Shown: positions 1 to 8,531 of the stretch, in pieces | Layout of the letters: the number at the start of each line of letters is the position of its first letter | Position numbering within the stretch: position 1 is the stretch's first letter | Assembly: GCF_051055405.1 (NCBI RefSeq) | Contig: NZ_CP167068.1 | Span: forward strand, 2,232,001-2,296,000 | Direction of reading: 5' to 3' | From: Pseudolachnospira sp051055405 | GTDB lineage: Bacteria > Bacillota > Clostridia > Lachnospirales > Lachnospiraceae | DNA: 64,000 bases | Notes under the pieces: model-generated | Seen by the model: the letters and a program-made list of their open reading frames with translations, nothing else | The model's database searches: none | Told to the model about the DNA's origin: nothing | Program-made: the position numbers and the translations under genes

Positions 1-889
1 GCATGACGATAAAACTTTGCAGTTTAAAATACGCGCCAAAGACTGCGGCCGCTGTCGTTGAAAACATTAACAAAATCTTATTCATGCCAAAGGTCATCAC
101 CGATCCGATGGCTTGCATCACAATCGAAGGAAGGCCTACGGAATAAATATTTTTTATAATCTTCTTACTGGGCCGGAACCGGCGGAAAGAAAGATGGAGC
201 TCCCGATTTAAAGTCAAATTGAAAATAATCGCGAGGATCATACCCAGAATCTGCCCGGCTACCGTGGCAACCGCAGCGCCCAGAACCTCCAAGCGGGGAA
301 TGCCCAACGAGGGAACGCCGAATATTAAAATCGGGTCTAAAATGATATTGGTCACGGCTCCCACCACCTGGGCAAACATATGGCAGACCATTTTTCCAGT
401 GGCCTGCAGCAGCCTCTCCCAGATAATCTGCATAAAAAGCCCCATAGAAAACACCATGACCACCCACAGATAGTCCACTCCGTAATTTAAAATCTGTTCG
501 TCTTGAAGCTGCACCTCAAAGAAAGTCCGTGAAAAGAAAATCCCCAGCAGCGCAAATACCAAATAGCTGACCATGCCAAGAAAAATCCCATTGACCGCCG
601 TACAATTTGCCGCCTCAAAATCTTTTTCTCCCAACTTCCGCGATAGCAAAGAATTAATGCCGACGCCGGTTCCTACTGCAACGGCAATCATCAAATTCTG
701 CACAGGGAATGCCAGCGAGACCGCGGTTAAGGCAGCCTCGTTTAATTGGGACACAAAAATGCTGTCTACTACATTATAAAGAGCCTGTACAGCCATAGAC
801 AAAATCATGGGCAGGGCCATTGACAAAAGCAGCGGCTTAATCGGCCGCGAACCCATCTTATTTTCTTTTCTCTCTGTTGTCATTTCCAT
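1..889 (-). CDS. MATE family efflux transporter (3' end outside window)
   Basis: This is the N-terminal 296 codons of a multidrug and toxin extrusion (MATE) transporter, a cation-driven exporter in the plasma membrane. The reading frame runs off the left edge, so about the last third is missing. Visible signs are an early hydrophobic helix (LLLSMALPMILSMAVQALYN), the family-typical NVVDSIFVSQL stretch, and repeated long hydrophobic segments. The start at 889 is preceded by GGAG with an 8-nt spacer; a second in-frame ATG lies at 883. It lies downstream of the stomatin/NfeD pair on the same strand, separated by a hairpin. Its substrate cannot be predicted. Confidence 0.9.
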   Translation of the reverse strand, partial: MEMTTERKENKMGSRPIKPLLLSMALPMILSMAVQALYNVVDSIFVSQLNEAALTAVSLAFPVQNLMIAVAVGTGVGINSLLSRKLGEKDFEAANCTAVNGIFLGMVSYLVFALLGIFFSRTFFEVQLQDEQILNYGVDYLWVVMVFSMGLFMQIIWERLLQATGKMVCHMFAQVVGAVTNIILDPILIFGVPSLGIPRLEVLGAAVATVAGQILGMILAIIFNLTLNRELHLSFRRFRPSKKIIKNIYSVGLPSIVMQAIGSVMTFGMNKILLMFSTTAAAVFGAYFKLQSFIVM

Positions 890-955
890 TTCTTTTTCTC
901 CTACCGGTATACCACTCAAATACCCCGCAGCAAAGCTGACGGGGCATAAAATGCC

Positions 956-1010
956 ATCCTGAGGGCTGTCGGCCCGGAGAGCCGAAACCGGCTCTCCGCA
1001 TGTTCAGGAT
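956..1010 (-). terminator. Hairpin between stomatin-like gene and MATE gene
   Basis: Inner arms CGGAGAGCCG (975-984) and CGGCTCTCCG (989-998) close on a GAAAC-type loop, and outer arms ATCCTGA and TCAGGAT extend the structure. There is no clean T-run on the minus strand, so it may be an RNA-processing or stability element rather than a classic terminator. Confidence 0.4.
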
Positions 1011-1037
1011 AACTGTTTTTCTTTTTTGTTGCAAGGA

Positions 1038-1988
1038 TTACTCTTTAGCAGTCTCAACTAAAGCTTTCAAAGTCCCGGCAAACCCTTGGATATCGGAAGG
1101 AATAATGATCTTCGTCGCCTTGCCATCCGCAGCCTTGGTAAATGCTTCCAGACTCTTTAGCTGAATGACTGAATCATCTGCCCCAGCTTCCCGGATGACA
1201 CGGATACCGTCGGCGTTTGCCTGCTGAATCTTCAGAATTGCTTCGGCCTCACCTTCCGCCTCGCGGATCGTCGCTTCCTTCTTCGCCTCAGCCCGCAGAA
1301 TGGCAGCTGCTTTCTCCGCTTCTGCATCCAAAATTGCAGACTGTTTTTTTCCTTCCGCCACCAGAATCGTTGAGCGTTTCTCACCTTCCGCCTGAAGAAT
1401 TTTCTCACGGCGTTCCCGTTCTGCTTTCATCTGGCGCTCCATGGAGTCCTGAATTTCCCTAGGAGGGATAATATTTTTCAGTTCCACCCGGTTTACCTTA
1501 ATTCCCCAAGGGTCGGTAGCCTCGTCTAAATGAGTCCGCATCTTTGTATTGATCAACTCGCGCGACGTCAAGGTTTGATCCAATTCCAAATCTCCGATGA
1601 TATTTCGAAGGGTGGTAGCGGTCAGATTTTCAATCGCCATCAACGGATTTTCTACGCCGTAAGCAAACAGCTTCGGATCCGTAATCTGGAAAAATACCAC
1701 CGTATCGATCTGCATCGTTACATTATCTTTTGTGATCACCGGCTGCGGCTTAAAATCAATGACCTGCTCTTTCAAGTTGACTCGGCGCGCCACGCGGTCT
1801 ACAAAAGGAAGTTTAAAGTGAAGACCCACGGACCAAGTGCCGATATAGGCTCCCAACCGCTCGACAATCATGGCGTTCGCCTGGGGTACAATCTTAATGC
1901 AGGATGTCAAGATCCCTAGTAAAAACAGAGCCAAAATGATAATCAGTGCGGTTCCAATATACTTTTCAAAGGTCGCTGCTACTAACAT
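1038..1988 (-). CDS. SPFH/Band 7 (stomatin-like, QmcA-type) membrane protein
   Basis: This 316-residue protein belongs to the stomatin/prohibitin/flotillin superfamily, which forms oligomeric membrane scaffolds. It has one N-terminal transmembrane segment (about residues 13-32), then the SPFH domain (about 40-200, with GLHFKLPFVDRVARRVNLKE). A long charged coiled coil rich in A, E and K follows (about 190-265, for example AEAEKAAAILRAEAKKEA). Length and architecture match bacterial QmcA or YbbK. Its start overlaps the end of the upstream NfeD gene by 23 nt, implying translational coupling. The stomatin-NfeD pairing is a known conserved bacterial gene couple. Confidence 0.93.
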   Translation of the reverse strand: MLVAATFEKYIGTALIIILALFLLGILTSCIKIVPQANAMIVERLGAYIGTWSVGLHFKLPFVDRVARRVNLKEQVIDFKPQPVITKDNVTMQIDTVVFFQITDPKLFAYGVENPLMAIENLTATTLRNIIGDLELDQTLTSRELINTKMRTHLDEATDPWGIKVNRVELKNIIPPREIQDSMERQMKAERERREKILQAEGEKRSTILVAEGKKQSAILDAEAEKAAAILRAEAKKEATIREAEGEAEAILKIQQANADGIRVIREAGADDSVIQLKSLEAFTKAADGKATKIIIPSDIQGFAGTLKALVETAKE

Positions 1989-2427
1989 GTTCTTCCTCCT
2001 CCAAAACTTTGACGATCAGCTTCACACCGCTGACCCGGACTACAGTAACCATTGTGCCAGCCGGAATAATCTGTCCCTCCCGTTCCGACCGGGCCGCCCA
2101 AGGCATCCCATCCACTTTTACCCGTCCGGCTGCCTGGAGGTTGTTGATCTCCTCGACCACCTCTCCGTGACGACCTTCCATGCTTTCCACATTGGTTTTG
2201 ATCGTCCTCCGGTTCAGATATTTCGTGGCAATCGGCCTTGTAAACACCAGGAGAAGTAGGGAAACCGCGGCGAATACCACAATCTGAAAGATAAGTCCTG
2301 CGCCCAGAAGCGAGGCAAAAAACGCCGCCACCGCGCCTCCTGCAAACCAGATCGTCGTAAGACCCAACGTCAAGATTTCAATTCCCAGCAGAATCACAAA
2401 TAAAATCAGCCAATAGATGGATTCCAT
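1966..2427 (-). CDS. NfeD family membrane protein
   Basis: This short NfeD protein (153 residues) has two or three hydrophobic segments in the first 65 residues, including IYWLILFVILLGIEILTLGL. The C-terminal soluble domain (about 85-150) has the OB-fold features of NfeD, such as GRHGEVVEEI and the GRVKVDGMPWAARS stretch. Short NfeD proteins are membrane partners of stomatin-like proteins, and here the partner gene follows with a 23-nt overlap. An AGGAGG-type ribosome site lies just before the start. This form lacks the ClpP-like protease domain of long NfeD proteins. Confidence 0.9.
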   Translation of the reverse strand: MESIYWLILFVILLGIEILTLGLTTIWFAGGAVAAFFASLLGAGLIFQIVVFAAVSLLLLVFTRPIATKYLNRRTIKTNVESMEGRHGEVVEEINNLQAAGRVKVDGMPWAARSEREGQIIPAGTMVTVVRVSGVKLIVKVLEEEEHVSSSDL

Positions 2428-2587
2428 ATTGCATCCTCCTTTTGTTTCGGCTTACTTACCCTCCACTGACAGGATCATACACAGTCAACGGAAGGCTCTT
2501 TCTGTTATCATTTTAACCGATTTCCGGCTAGAATACAACAGAGAATAAACTGCAAAATCATTTTTCCAAAAATTTTACAGATAGACG

Positions 2588-2652
2588 AAGGCTCCTTCCT
2601 CTTTCAAAAAGAAATATCTTCCTTTGAAAAGAAAAGGGGCCTTCCTTATTTT
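2588..2652. terminator. Possible terminator between surface-protein gene and nfeD operon
   Basis: Imperfect complementary arms (AAGGCTCCTT... and ...AAGGGGCCTT) flank an A-rich loop. T-rich sequence follows on the plus strand. It lies downstream of the large surface-protein gene, which is read leftward. The stem is imperfect, so the call is tentative. Confidence 0.35.
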
Positions 2653-2686
2653 TACATATATGCAGCTGTTTGAGAATATTTACCCT

Positions 2687-5600
2687 TTATTTTTCAGATT
2701 TCCGTCTCTTAATTTTTATCGCGCATAAGATACACACTCCGACAAATACCACAGCAATCACCACGATCCACAGCGTCATATTGCTTTCATCCCCGGTTTT
2801 CGCCGGTTTCTTCTGATATTTGTCTAAAACCCCGTCTCCGTCCGCATCGATATTCAGATCCGGCGTAATTCCCGCTGCGGGATCAATCCCCTTATCCGGG
2901 ATTCCGTCGTGATCTTTATCCACGATATTTAGGTCAGGGACTCCATCACCATTTACGTCGACATTCAGATCCGGTTTTCCATCTCCATTTGTATCGATGT
3001 TGACATCCGGGAGCGGTCTTACCGTTCCATTACTATCGATATCCTTATCTGGCTTTCCGTCTCCATCTTTGTCCACAATATTGATATCTGGTTTCCCATC
3101 TCCATCCGTGTCGATATTCACGTCCGGTTTTCCATCCCTGTTTGTATCCACATTCACATCCGGAAGCGGTTTTCCATCGCCTTTTGTCTCGATATCCTTA
3201 TCCGGCTTTCCATCTCCGTCTTTATCCACGATATTGGTATCCGGTTTCCCATCTCCATTCGTATCGATATTGACATCCGGTTTTCCATCTTTGTTTGTGT
3301 CCACATTCACGTCCGGTTTTCCGTTTCCGTCCGTATCGATATTGATATCCGGTTTCCCGTCTTTATCCGTATCGATATTCACATCCGGCTTTCCGTCTCC
3401 GTCCGTGTCGATGTCCACATCCGGTTTTCCATCTCCGTCCGTGTCGATATTGATATCCGGTTTCCCGTCTTTATCTGTATCAATATTTACATCCGGCTTT
3501 CCGTCTCTATCCGTGTCGATGTCCACATCCGGTTTTCCATCTCCGTCCGTGTCCAGGTTCACATCCGGTTTTCCATCCCCGTCCGTGTCGATGTCCACAT
3601 CCGGCTTTCCATCTCCGTCTGTGTCGATATTGATATCCGGTTTCCCGTCTTTATCTGTATCGATATTCACATCCGGTTTTCCGTCTCCATCTGTATCAAT
3701 ATCTACATCCGGTTTTCCGTCTCCGTCCGTGTCCAGGTTTACATCCGGCTTTCCGTCGCCATCTGTATCCACATTCACATCCGGCTTTCCATCCCCGTCT
3801 GTGTCAATATTCACATCCGGTTCCGGCTTTCCATCCCCGTCTGTATCGATATCCGTATCCGGTTTTCCGTCTCCGTCTTTATCGACGATATTGATATCCG
3901 GCTTTCCATCTCCATCCGTGTCAATGTTTACATCTGGCTTTCCGTCTCCGTCCGTATCCACATTCACATCCGGCTTTCCATTTCCATCCGGGTCAATATT
4001 CACATCCGGCTCTCCATCTCCATCCGTATCGATATCCACGTCTGGTTTTCCGTCTCCATCCGTGTCCAGATTGATGTCCGGGAAGCCATCTCCATCCGTA
4101 TCCACATCCGGAATGATTTCCTTGGATTCATCCAAGGCTTTGACATGATAAGACAGAGTAATGGTCGTTTTATTTCCGTCCGCATCCGTAACGGTTGCCT
4201 CCAAAGTATAGTCGGCGGCTTTAGACATATCGATCTCATCCAGCTTGTTTCCATCTTCGTCGGAAATCACAACATCCTCGATGGATAGCGCCTGATCATC
4301 TTTTGTCGCCACCGTATAGTTTGGATTTGCAAAACCATACCGGTGATTCATCATCCCTATCAGTTCCGCCTTATCCCGCGTCGTATCCGGCTGTGCCATA
4401 GCCGTCACTTGATCTTCCACATAACTGTGCAGAATCACAACGCCGTCCGTAATCTCTTCCCGCTCAATTTTCTCCGGAGTCTGGTAATCGCCTTCTAACT
4501 CTTCATCTTCTCCCAGATCAGATGGGTCTACCGGCGTTACCACCAAGATCGGAGGCGTTACATACGGGAAATTCTCCGGTTCTTCCACTTTTTCTGCGGC
4601 AGCCTTGCTATCGGTATAGTTCGTTCCTTGGTAATACGACGCCGTCACGATAAAATCATCTGTGGTCAGCATTTCCGGAACTTTCGGATAATTCGTATTA
4701 TCTTTAAATGCCAACGTTATATTTGCCATACTGGAGGCGTAAGTGTTGTCTCTAGCCGCATAGGTGGTCACCGGCTGTACCTGAACCGGTTCTCCTACTT
4801 TTACTCCATTGATATAAAACTGAATATATCCGTCAGGTGCTGCGCATGTATACGCTTCCCCATCCGCCGGACGCACATAAGCCGCCAGGTGCATTTTGTC
4901 AACCTGATTCTTTCCTTCTGCATCCTGATAATAATCGGTCTCATACGTCACATCATACAGGAAACTATCTGCCGGTGTAATCTGCGAATTCAAAGTAGTC
5001 CGGTGTCCCCGGAACATCTCTTTAAAGCCGGCGGTACTCGAATATTCCGTGTAATTCATCGTGATTGTATAGGTACCGGTATTTTGCAGTACATCTGAAC
5101 TGCTCTCTCCCGTCTTATCGCCGTCCTTATCCTCTGTACGAACCGCCGAAAACTTCATTGAGTCCGTTTTGCTGATGATACCGCCGTTGGGCTGGCTGAC
5201 TTCGATCCGTTGGGCGGCGATGGCTTCTGCCAGAGTCGGCCAGTTAAACGTCAAGCCATCATACCGTTTATTCAGCTGCTCTTTTAACGGTTCGGAGAAA
5301 AGTTCTTCATTTACTTTAAAGAGAACATACTGTTTCGCAGAAGTATCCGAGGCATCCCGGTCTTCTTCCAGGGTAAACGGGTAATCCAAGTCAAAGATAC
5401 CGCCATCCTCGCCCTCCACTCTTACATTTTCAATCGAAACCTCTTTTGTCGCCGCATTTGCCGGTAACCAGAAATACAGGATTCCCTCGTCGTCAATCTT
5501 ATATGCGAGGCCATATTCTGTAGCAAGCTTAGCGCCGTCCACATAAACGTCAAAGTTCACGACGCGTTTTCCAATCAACTGGGTTTGTGCGCTGACGTTG

Positions 5601-7195
5601 ATTTTCACCAATGTCAGTTTCGTCGCTCTGTCCGCCGCATAGACGCCGCTTCCCTTAAAACTCAAGTTATCATAACCGCCGGACTTTGCGGGAACCGGGA
5701 AGGAACCACCGGTTACGATAACCAGACCTCCGTCCGCACCGACCGCATAAAAGGCTCCCGTCGAGGTGGTTGTCGGAATCAGCGTACCGCCGTTGATCGT
5801 AATGGCATGGCCGGCGTTTGTTCCGCTGCCGCAGGCTCCGCCGATACCGTTTCCATGGTCATTACCGGTGGCTTCCACATAACCATAGTTGATCGTAATA
5901 TCGCCAGGCACCGGCGTCCAAGGAGTACCTGCTCCCGCCACTGCCCTGGCTGCGATACCACTGTCTTTTACGGACGCAGCAATCGAATTAAACCAGCCCG
6001 CTCCAATACCCGCGCCATGATAGCTGCCGGTAGCGATAATCCGGCCGCCATTGATCGTAATGCCGCCGCCTTCTTCATGGCAGCCCACGCCGGCGCCTTT
6101 ACCGCCGCCGATACCAGCACCGCCGTTTTCCGCTTTATTTTCCTTTCCACAAGCCTTCGCGGTAATCATGCCTCCATTAATCGTGATCTTTCCACTTTCC
6201 TCATGGATGCTGCCGCCAATACCGGAACTCCAATAGCCGCCCGTCACTGTCAGACTGCCAGGATTCGAAGAATCCATATACCAAGCCGGATCTCCGGCGG
6301 AGACAGCCTTGCCAGTACTACTGCCCATCACTTCCAAAGTACAGGCAGACGGTACTCTGCCTTGTACCGGTACTACTTCCGCGCCGTCCGTGGTCTGATT
6401 CCACACGGTATCGTCAATGATCAACTCCGTACCTTCGCCGCAATGAAGACCGGGCCAATCGGTTCCTTTCGCCGTCAACGTATTGGTCTTACCGTCTGCC
6501 AATGTAAGATGCAGCTTGGTACGCTCCGCAGAGGATATTCCTGATCCTCTCGTCGCGCTATTCGGGTTATTGGTCGCAATATCAAAAGGCACCACGCCTG
6601 TAATGCTTACACCGTCAAAGGTAAGGCTGGCATGGGTTCCCTTTCCAATCCGGATTCCATGGGTCGTCGACGTTCCACTAACCGTAAGAGGACGGTTCGT
6701 CATAATTTCAATCATATTTTCGGTGACATTGGCCCCCGCATAAGCATTATCATATACATTGTCCACGCTTATGGTACGCGTAGTCACTTTATAATCCACG
6801 TTTACTACGAGCGCGTTCCCATCGTCCGCCGAAAAAGTAAGGCCACCGACAGTAACGGAAGAACCGTCCGCCCCAACTTCCAAGCCATAAAGGGCCAGAT
6901 CCGTGGTTTCCGCCTCCGCGGACTCTGCCATCGTCTCGACAGCAGGATTCTCCACTTCCGTGGTTTCCATCGTCTCGGCAGCTGTGCTCTCTCCTTCTTT
7001 GGATTCCATCGTCTCGGCTTCGCTGCTTTCCATCTCCGTGGATTCTACTTCATCTCCGCCGTTATCTGTGGTTTCCACGGCAGGATTCGCATAGACATTC
7101 CAAACGCTTCCCTTTGAGAAATCAATTCCCGTCAAAGAAAGCAGGCAGGCGAGAGCTAGAATCCATGCAAGTTTCTTCCTGTACATCTTCTTCAT
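2687..7195 (-). CDS. Large cell-surface protein with Ca-binding-type (TSP3-like) repeat stalk
   Basis: This secreted, probably wall-anchored protein has 1,502 residues from the ATG at 7195. A GTG 9 nt upstream lies inside the AGAGGTG ribosome site and is unlikely to be used. It opens with a signal peptide (KKLAWILALACLLSLTG) and an E/S/T-rich linker with repeated VETTE/AETM-like blocks. A region of Gly-rich beta-strand repeats follows (about 130-480; GAGIGGG and ITINGG motifs). The middle is unassigned. From about residue 1030 to 1460 there are some 35 repeats of about 12 residues, consensus DTDGDGKPDVNI, like thrombospondin type 3 Ca-binding loops. The end has PAKTGDE, a hydrophobic helix and a basic tail, resembling a non-canonical sortase signal. 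Adhesion or stalk function is inferred. Confidence 0.85.
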   Translation of the reverse strand: MKKMYRKKLAWILALACLLSLTGIDFSKGSVWNVYANPAVETTDNGGDEVESTEMESSEAETMESKEGESTAAETMETTEVENPAVETMAESAEAETTDLALYGLEVGADGSSVTVGGLTFSADDGNALVVNVDYKVTTRTISVDNVYDNAYAGANVTENMIEIMTNRPLTVSGTSTTHGIRIGKGTHASLTFDGVSITGVVPFDIATNNPNSATRGSGISSAERTKLHLTLADGKTNTLTAKGTDWPGLHCGEGTELIIDDTVWNQTTDGAEVVPVQGRVPSACTLEVMGSSTGKAVSAGDPAWYMDSSNPGSLTVTGGYWSSGIGGSIHEESGKITINGGMITAKACGKENKAENGGAGIGGGKGAGVGCHEEGGGITINGGRIIATGSYHGAGIGAGWFNSIAASVKDSGIAARAVAGAGTPWTPVPGDITINYGYVEATGNDHGNGIGGACGSGTNAGHAITINGGTLIPTTTSTGAFYAVGADGGLVIVTGGSFPVPAKSGGYDNLSFKGSGVYAADRATKLTLVKINVSAQTQLIGKRVVNFDVYVDGAKLATEYGLAYKIDDEGILYFWLPANAATKEVSIENVRVEGEDGGIFDLDYPFTLEEDRDASDTSAKQYVLFKVNEELFSEPLKEQLNKRYDGLTFNWPTLAEAIAAQRIEVSQPNGGIISKTDSMKFSAVRTEDKDGDKTGESSSDVLQNTGTYTITMNYTEYSSTAGFKEMFRGHRTTLNSQITPADSFLYDVTYETDYYQDAEGKNQVDKMHLAAYVRPADGEAYTCAAPDGYIQFYINGVKVGEPVQVQPVTTYAARDNTYASSMANITLAFKDNTNYPKVPEMLTTDDFIVTASYYQGTNYTDSKAAAEKVEEPENFPYVTPPILVVTPVDPSDLGEDEELEGDYQTPEKIEREEITDGVVILHSYVEDQVTAMAQPDTTRDKAELIGMMNHRYGFANPNYTVATKDDQALSIEDVVISDEDGNKLDEIDMSKAADYTLEATVTDADGNKTTITLSYHVKALDESKEIIPDVDTDGDGFPDINLDTDGDGKPDVDIDTDGDGEPDVNIDPDGNGKPDVNVDTDGDGKPDVNIDTDGDGKPDINIVDKDGDGKPDTDIDTDGDGKPEPDVNIDTDGDGKPDVNVDTDGDGKPDVNLDTDGDGKPDVDIDTDGDGKPDVNIDTDKDGKPDINIDTDGDGKPDVDIDTDGDGKPDVNLDTDGDGKPDVDIDTDRDGKPDVNIDTDKDGKPDINIDTDGDGKPDVDIDTDGDGKPDVNIDTDKDGKPDINIDTDGNGKPDVNVDTNKDGKPDVNIDTNGDGKPDTNIVDKDGDGKPDKDIETKGDGKPLPDVNVDTNRDGKPDVNIDTDGDGKPDINIVDKDGDGKPDKDIDSNGTVRPLPDVNIDTNGDGKPDLNVDVNGDGVPDLNIVDKDHDGIPDKGIDPAAGITPDLNIDADGDGVLDKYQKKPAKTGDESNMTLWIVVIAVVFVGVCILCAIKIKRRKSEK
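2830..4100 (-). repeat. Tandem 36-bp repeat array encoding DxDGDGxPD units
   Basis: About 35 in-frame units of 36 bp (a few of 39 or 42 bp) encode the DTDGDGKPDVNI repeat. A higher-order pattern is visible: a three-unit block ending PDVDI, PDVNI and PDINI, the last with DTDKDG, recurs about three times. VDKDGDGKPD units of 13 residues, often followed by a KPLP- or KPEP-containing unit, interrupt it at intervals. The pattern indicates expansion by unequal recombination. It also leaves a long open frame on the opposite strand, which is not a gene. Confidence 0.9.
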
Positions 7196-7299
7196 TCCTT
7201 TCACCTCTTATCGATTTCTTGTGTTTTTCCTATCGCTTTTGCTATATGTACTCTATACGCCATTTCGTAGAGTTTTTGATAATAGCCGCACTATAACAT

Positions 7300-7328
7300 A
7301 TTTTATAACAAATCTTTTGCTTATACAA
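7300..7328 (-). promoter_or_regulatory. Candidate promoter of surface-protein gene
   Basis: On the minus strand TTGTAT (7323-7328) and TAAAAT (7300-7305) are separated by 17 bp, about 105 bp upstream of the start. The -35 box is a partial match. Confidence 0.45.
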
Positions 7329-7444
7329 TAGTTATCCCTAAAAATCGATCTCTTTTTGTTTGAAAATAACAACCTTCTCTATGTCAGATGTTTAAATTTT
7401 AAAAGAATTTTAAGGTTTTCGCTCTGTCCTTCCCTCCAGCAATT

Positions 7445-7453
7445 TGTTATAAT
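7445..7453 (+). promoter_or_regulatory. Extended -10 promoter upstream of first deacetylase
   Basis: TGTTATAAT is a consensus -10 hexamer with an upstream TG. No convincing -35 box lies 16-18 bp upstream. It would give a leader of about 95 nt before the start at 7556. Confidence 0.5.
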
Positions 7454-7555
7454 AGGGACAACTTGGCGACTATCCAGCCTCACGCAGGCATCTCCGACTC
7501 CATATCTACAATGGCCGCCAATCAAAAGAAGAAAGAAAAGAGGACTTTTGCAAAA

Positions 7556-8488
7556 ATGAGAGGAAAGAAAAAATTATTATCTCTGTTTCTGATCTCGGCT
7601 CTCGGAATCTCCACCATTCTTTCCGGCTGTGGGAAATCGGATCAGGACGTGGCTGCCACGCCTGCCGCAACCCAAAGCACAGAATCCCCTACTGCAGGGC
7701 AGCAGGAAAACAGCGGCTCTCATATAATTACCGTCACCGTCCCTGCCCAAGGCGGAAGCGCTGCCGCCACAGGGGAAGAAACCGAACCGCAAAGCGGAGA
7801 AAGTTCCGCAGCAGAAACCACCCCCTCCAGCGGTAGTCCAAGCGATGTAAAAGCGATTGCTCTGACCTTTGACGATGGTCCTTATACTTATAAAAATGTT
7901 ACCAACCGAATCGTCGACGCCTTAGAAGCGAACAACGCCAAGGCTACTTTCTTTGTGGTCGGTCAGGCTGTCACCGAATGGTTTCCGACCGATGGGCCGG
8001 AAGTTCTAAAAAAAGCAGTTTCCATCGGTTGTGAGATTGGTACTCACACCTACAGCCATGAAAATCTGAATAAAGCATCCAGCGATGTGATCAAAGAGCA
8101 AGTGGAAAAGGGCTGCAAAGCCATTGAAGACGCTACCGGCCAAAAGGTAACGGTCATGCGTCCGCCTTATGGTAATTCCAAACAAAGCGTGATGGATCAG
8201 GTGGACCTTCCCATGATTCAGTGGGATATCGATACCTTGGACTGGGAGACCAAAGATGCGGACAACACGGTGAAAGTGATCTTAGAACAAGCGAAACCTG
8301 GCTCTATCGTACTGATGCACGATATCTACGGCTCCTCCGCAGAAGCGGCGGAACGAGTGATTCCAGAACTGATCAAACAGGGCTATCAGCTGGTCACGGT
8401 CAGCGAACTCTTTGAACTTTACGGAAAAACTTTGGAACCGCATCACCAATATTACGACGCCCGGGGAGACAGAGACATAGAAAGTTAA
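7556..8488 (+). CDS. Polysaccharide deacetylase (NodB) lipoprotein 1
   Basis: This 310-residue NodB-fold carbohydrate esterase family 4 protein removes N- or O-acetyl groups from peptidoglycan or other surface glycans. The start at 7556 gives a lipoprotein signal peptide ending in LSGC. The longer frames upstream have no Shine-Dalgarno. After an acidic S/T/P-rich linker come the catalytic motifs: TFDDGP (about residue 104), HTYSH metal ligands (about 163), RPPYG (about 201), WDIDTLDW and IVLMHD. It is followed after 43 bp by a paralog. Membrane anchoring outside the cell is inferred from the lipobox. Confidence 0.93.
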   Translation: MRGKKKLLSLFLISALGISTILSGCGKSDQDVAATPAATQSTESPTAGQQENSGSHIITVTVPAQGGSAAATGEETEPQSGESSAAETTPSSGSPSDVKAIALTFDDGPYTYKNVTNRIVDALEANNAKATFFVVGQAVTEWFPTDGPEVLKKAVSIGCEIGTHTYSHENLNKASSDVIKEQVEKGCKAIEDATGQKVTVMRPPYGNSKQSVMDQVDLPMIQWDIDTLDWETKDADNTVKVILEQAKPGSIVLMHDIYGSSAEAAERVIPELIKQGYQLVTVSELFELYGKTLEPHHQYYDARGDRDIES

Positions 8489-8531
8489 GGTTCCGTCATA
8501 CAATAATAAAAAAACGGAGCACATAATTCTC

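Larger units (their letters stand above)
7196..7555. other. Divergent intergenic region
   Basis: This AT-rich stretch separates the leftward surface-protein gene from the rightward deacetylase gene. It holds the candidate promoters for both. An in-frame extension of the deacetylase (from 7463) has no ribosome site or signal-peptide logic and is not counted as coding. I see nothing else in it. Confidence 0.6.

Noticed and set aside
2997..4148. A 383-codon plus-strand open frame rich in SGFPSPSVS repeats
   Set aside because: It is the antisense of the DTDGDGKPD repeat array. The 36-bp periodicity of the real gene keeps stops out of this frame. There is no ribosome site or sensible start.
5585..6544. 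A 319-codon plus-strand open frame opposite the surface-protein gene
   Set aside because: It overlaps the coding region fully, has R/T/A-rich composition without domains, and lacks a ribosome site.
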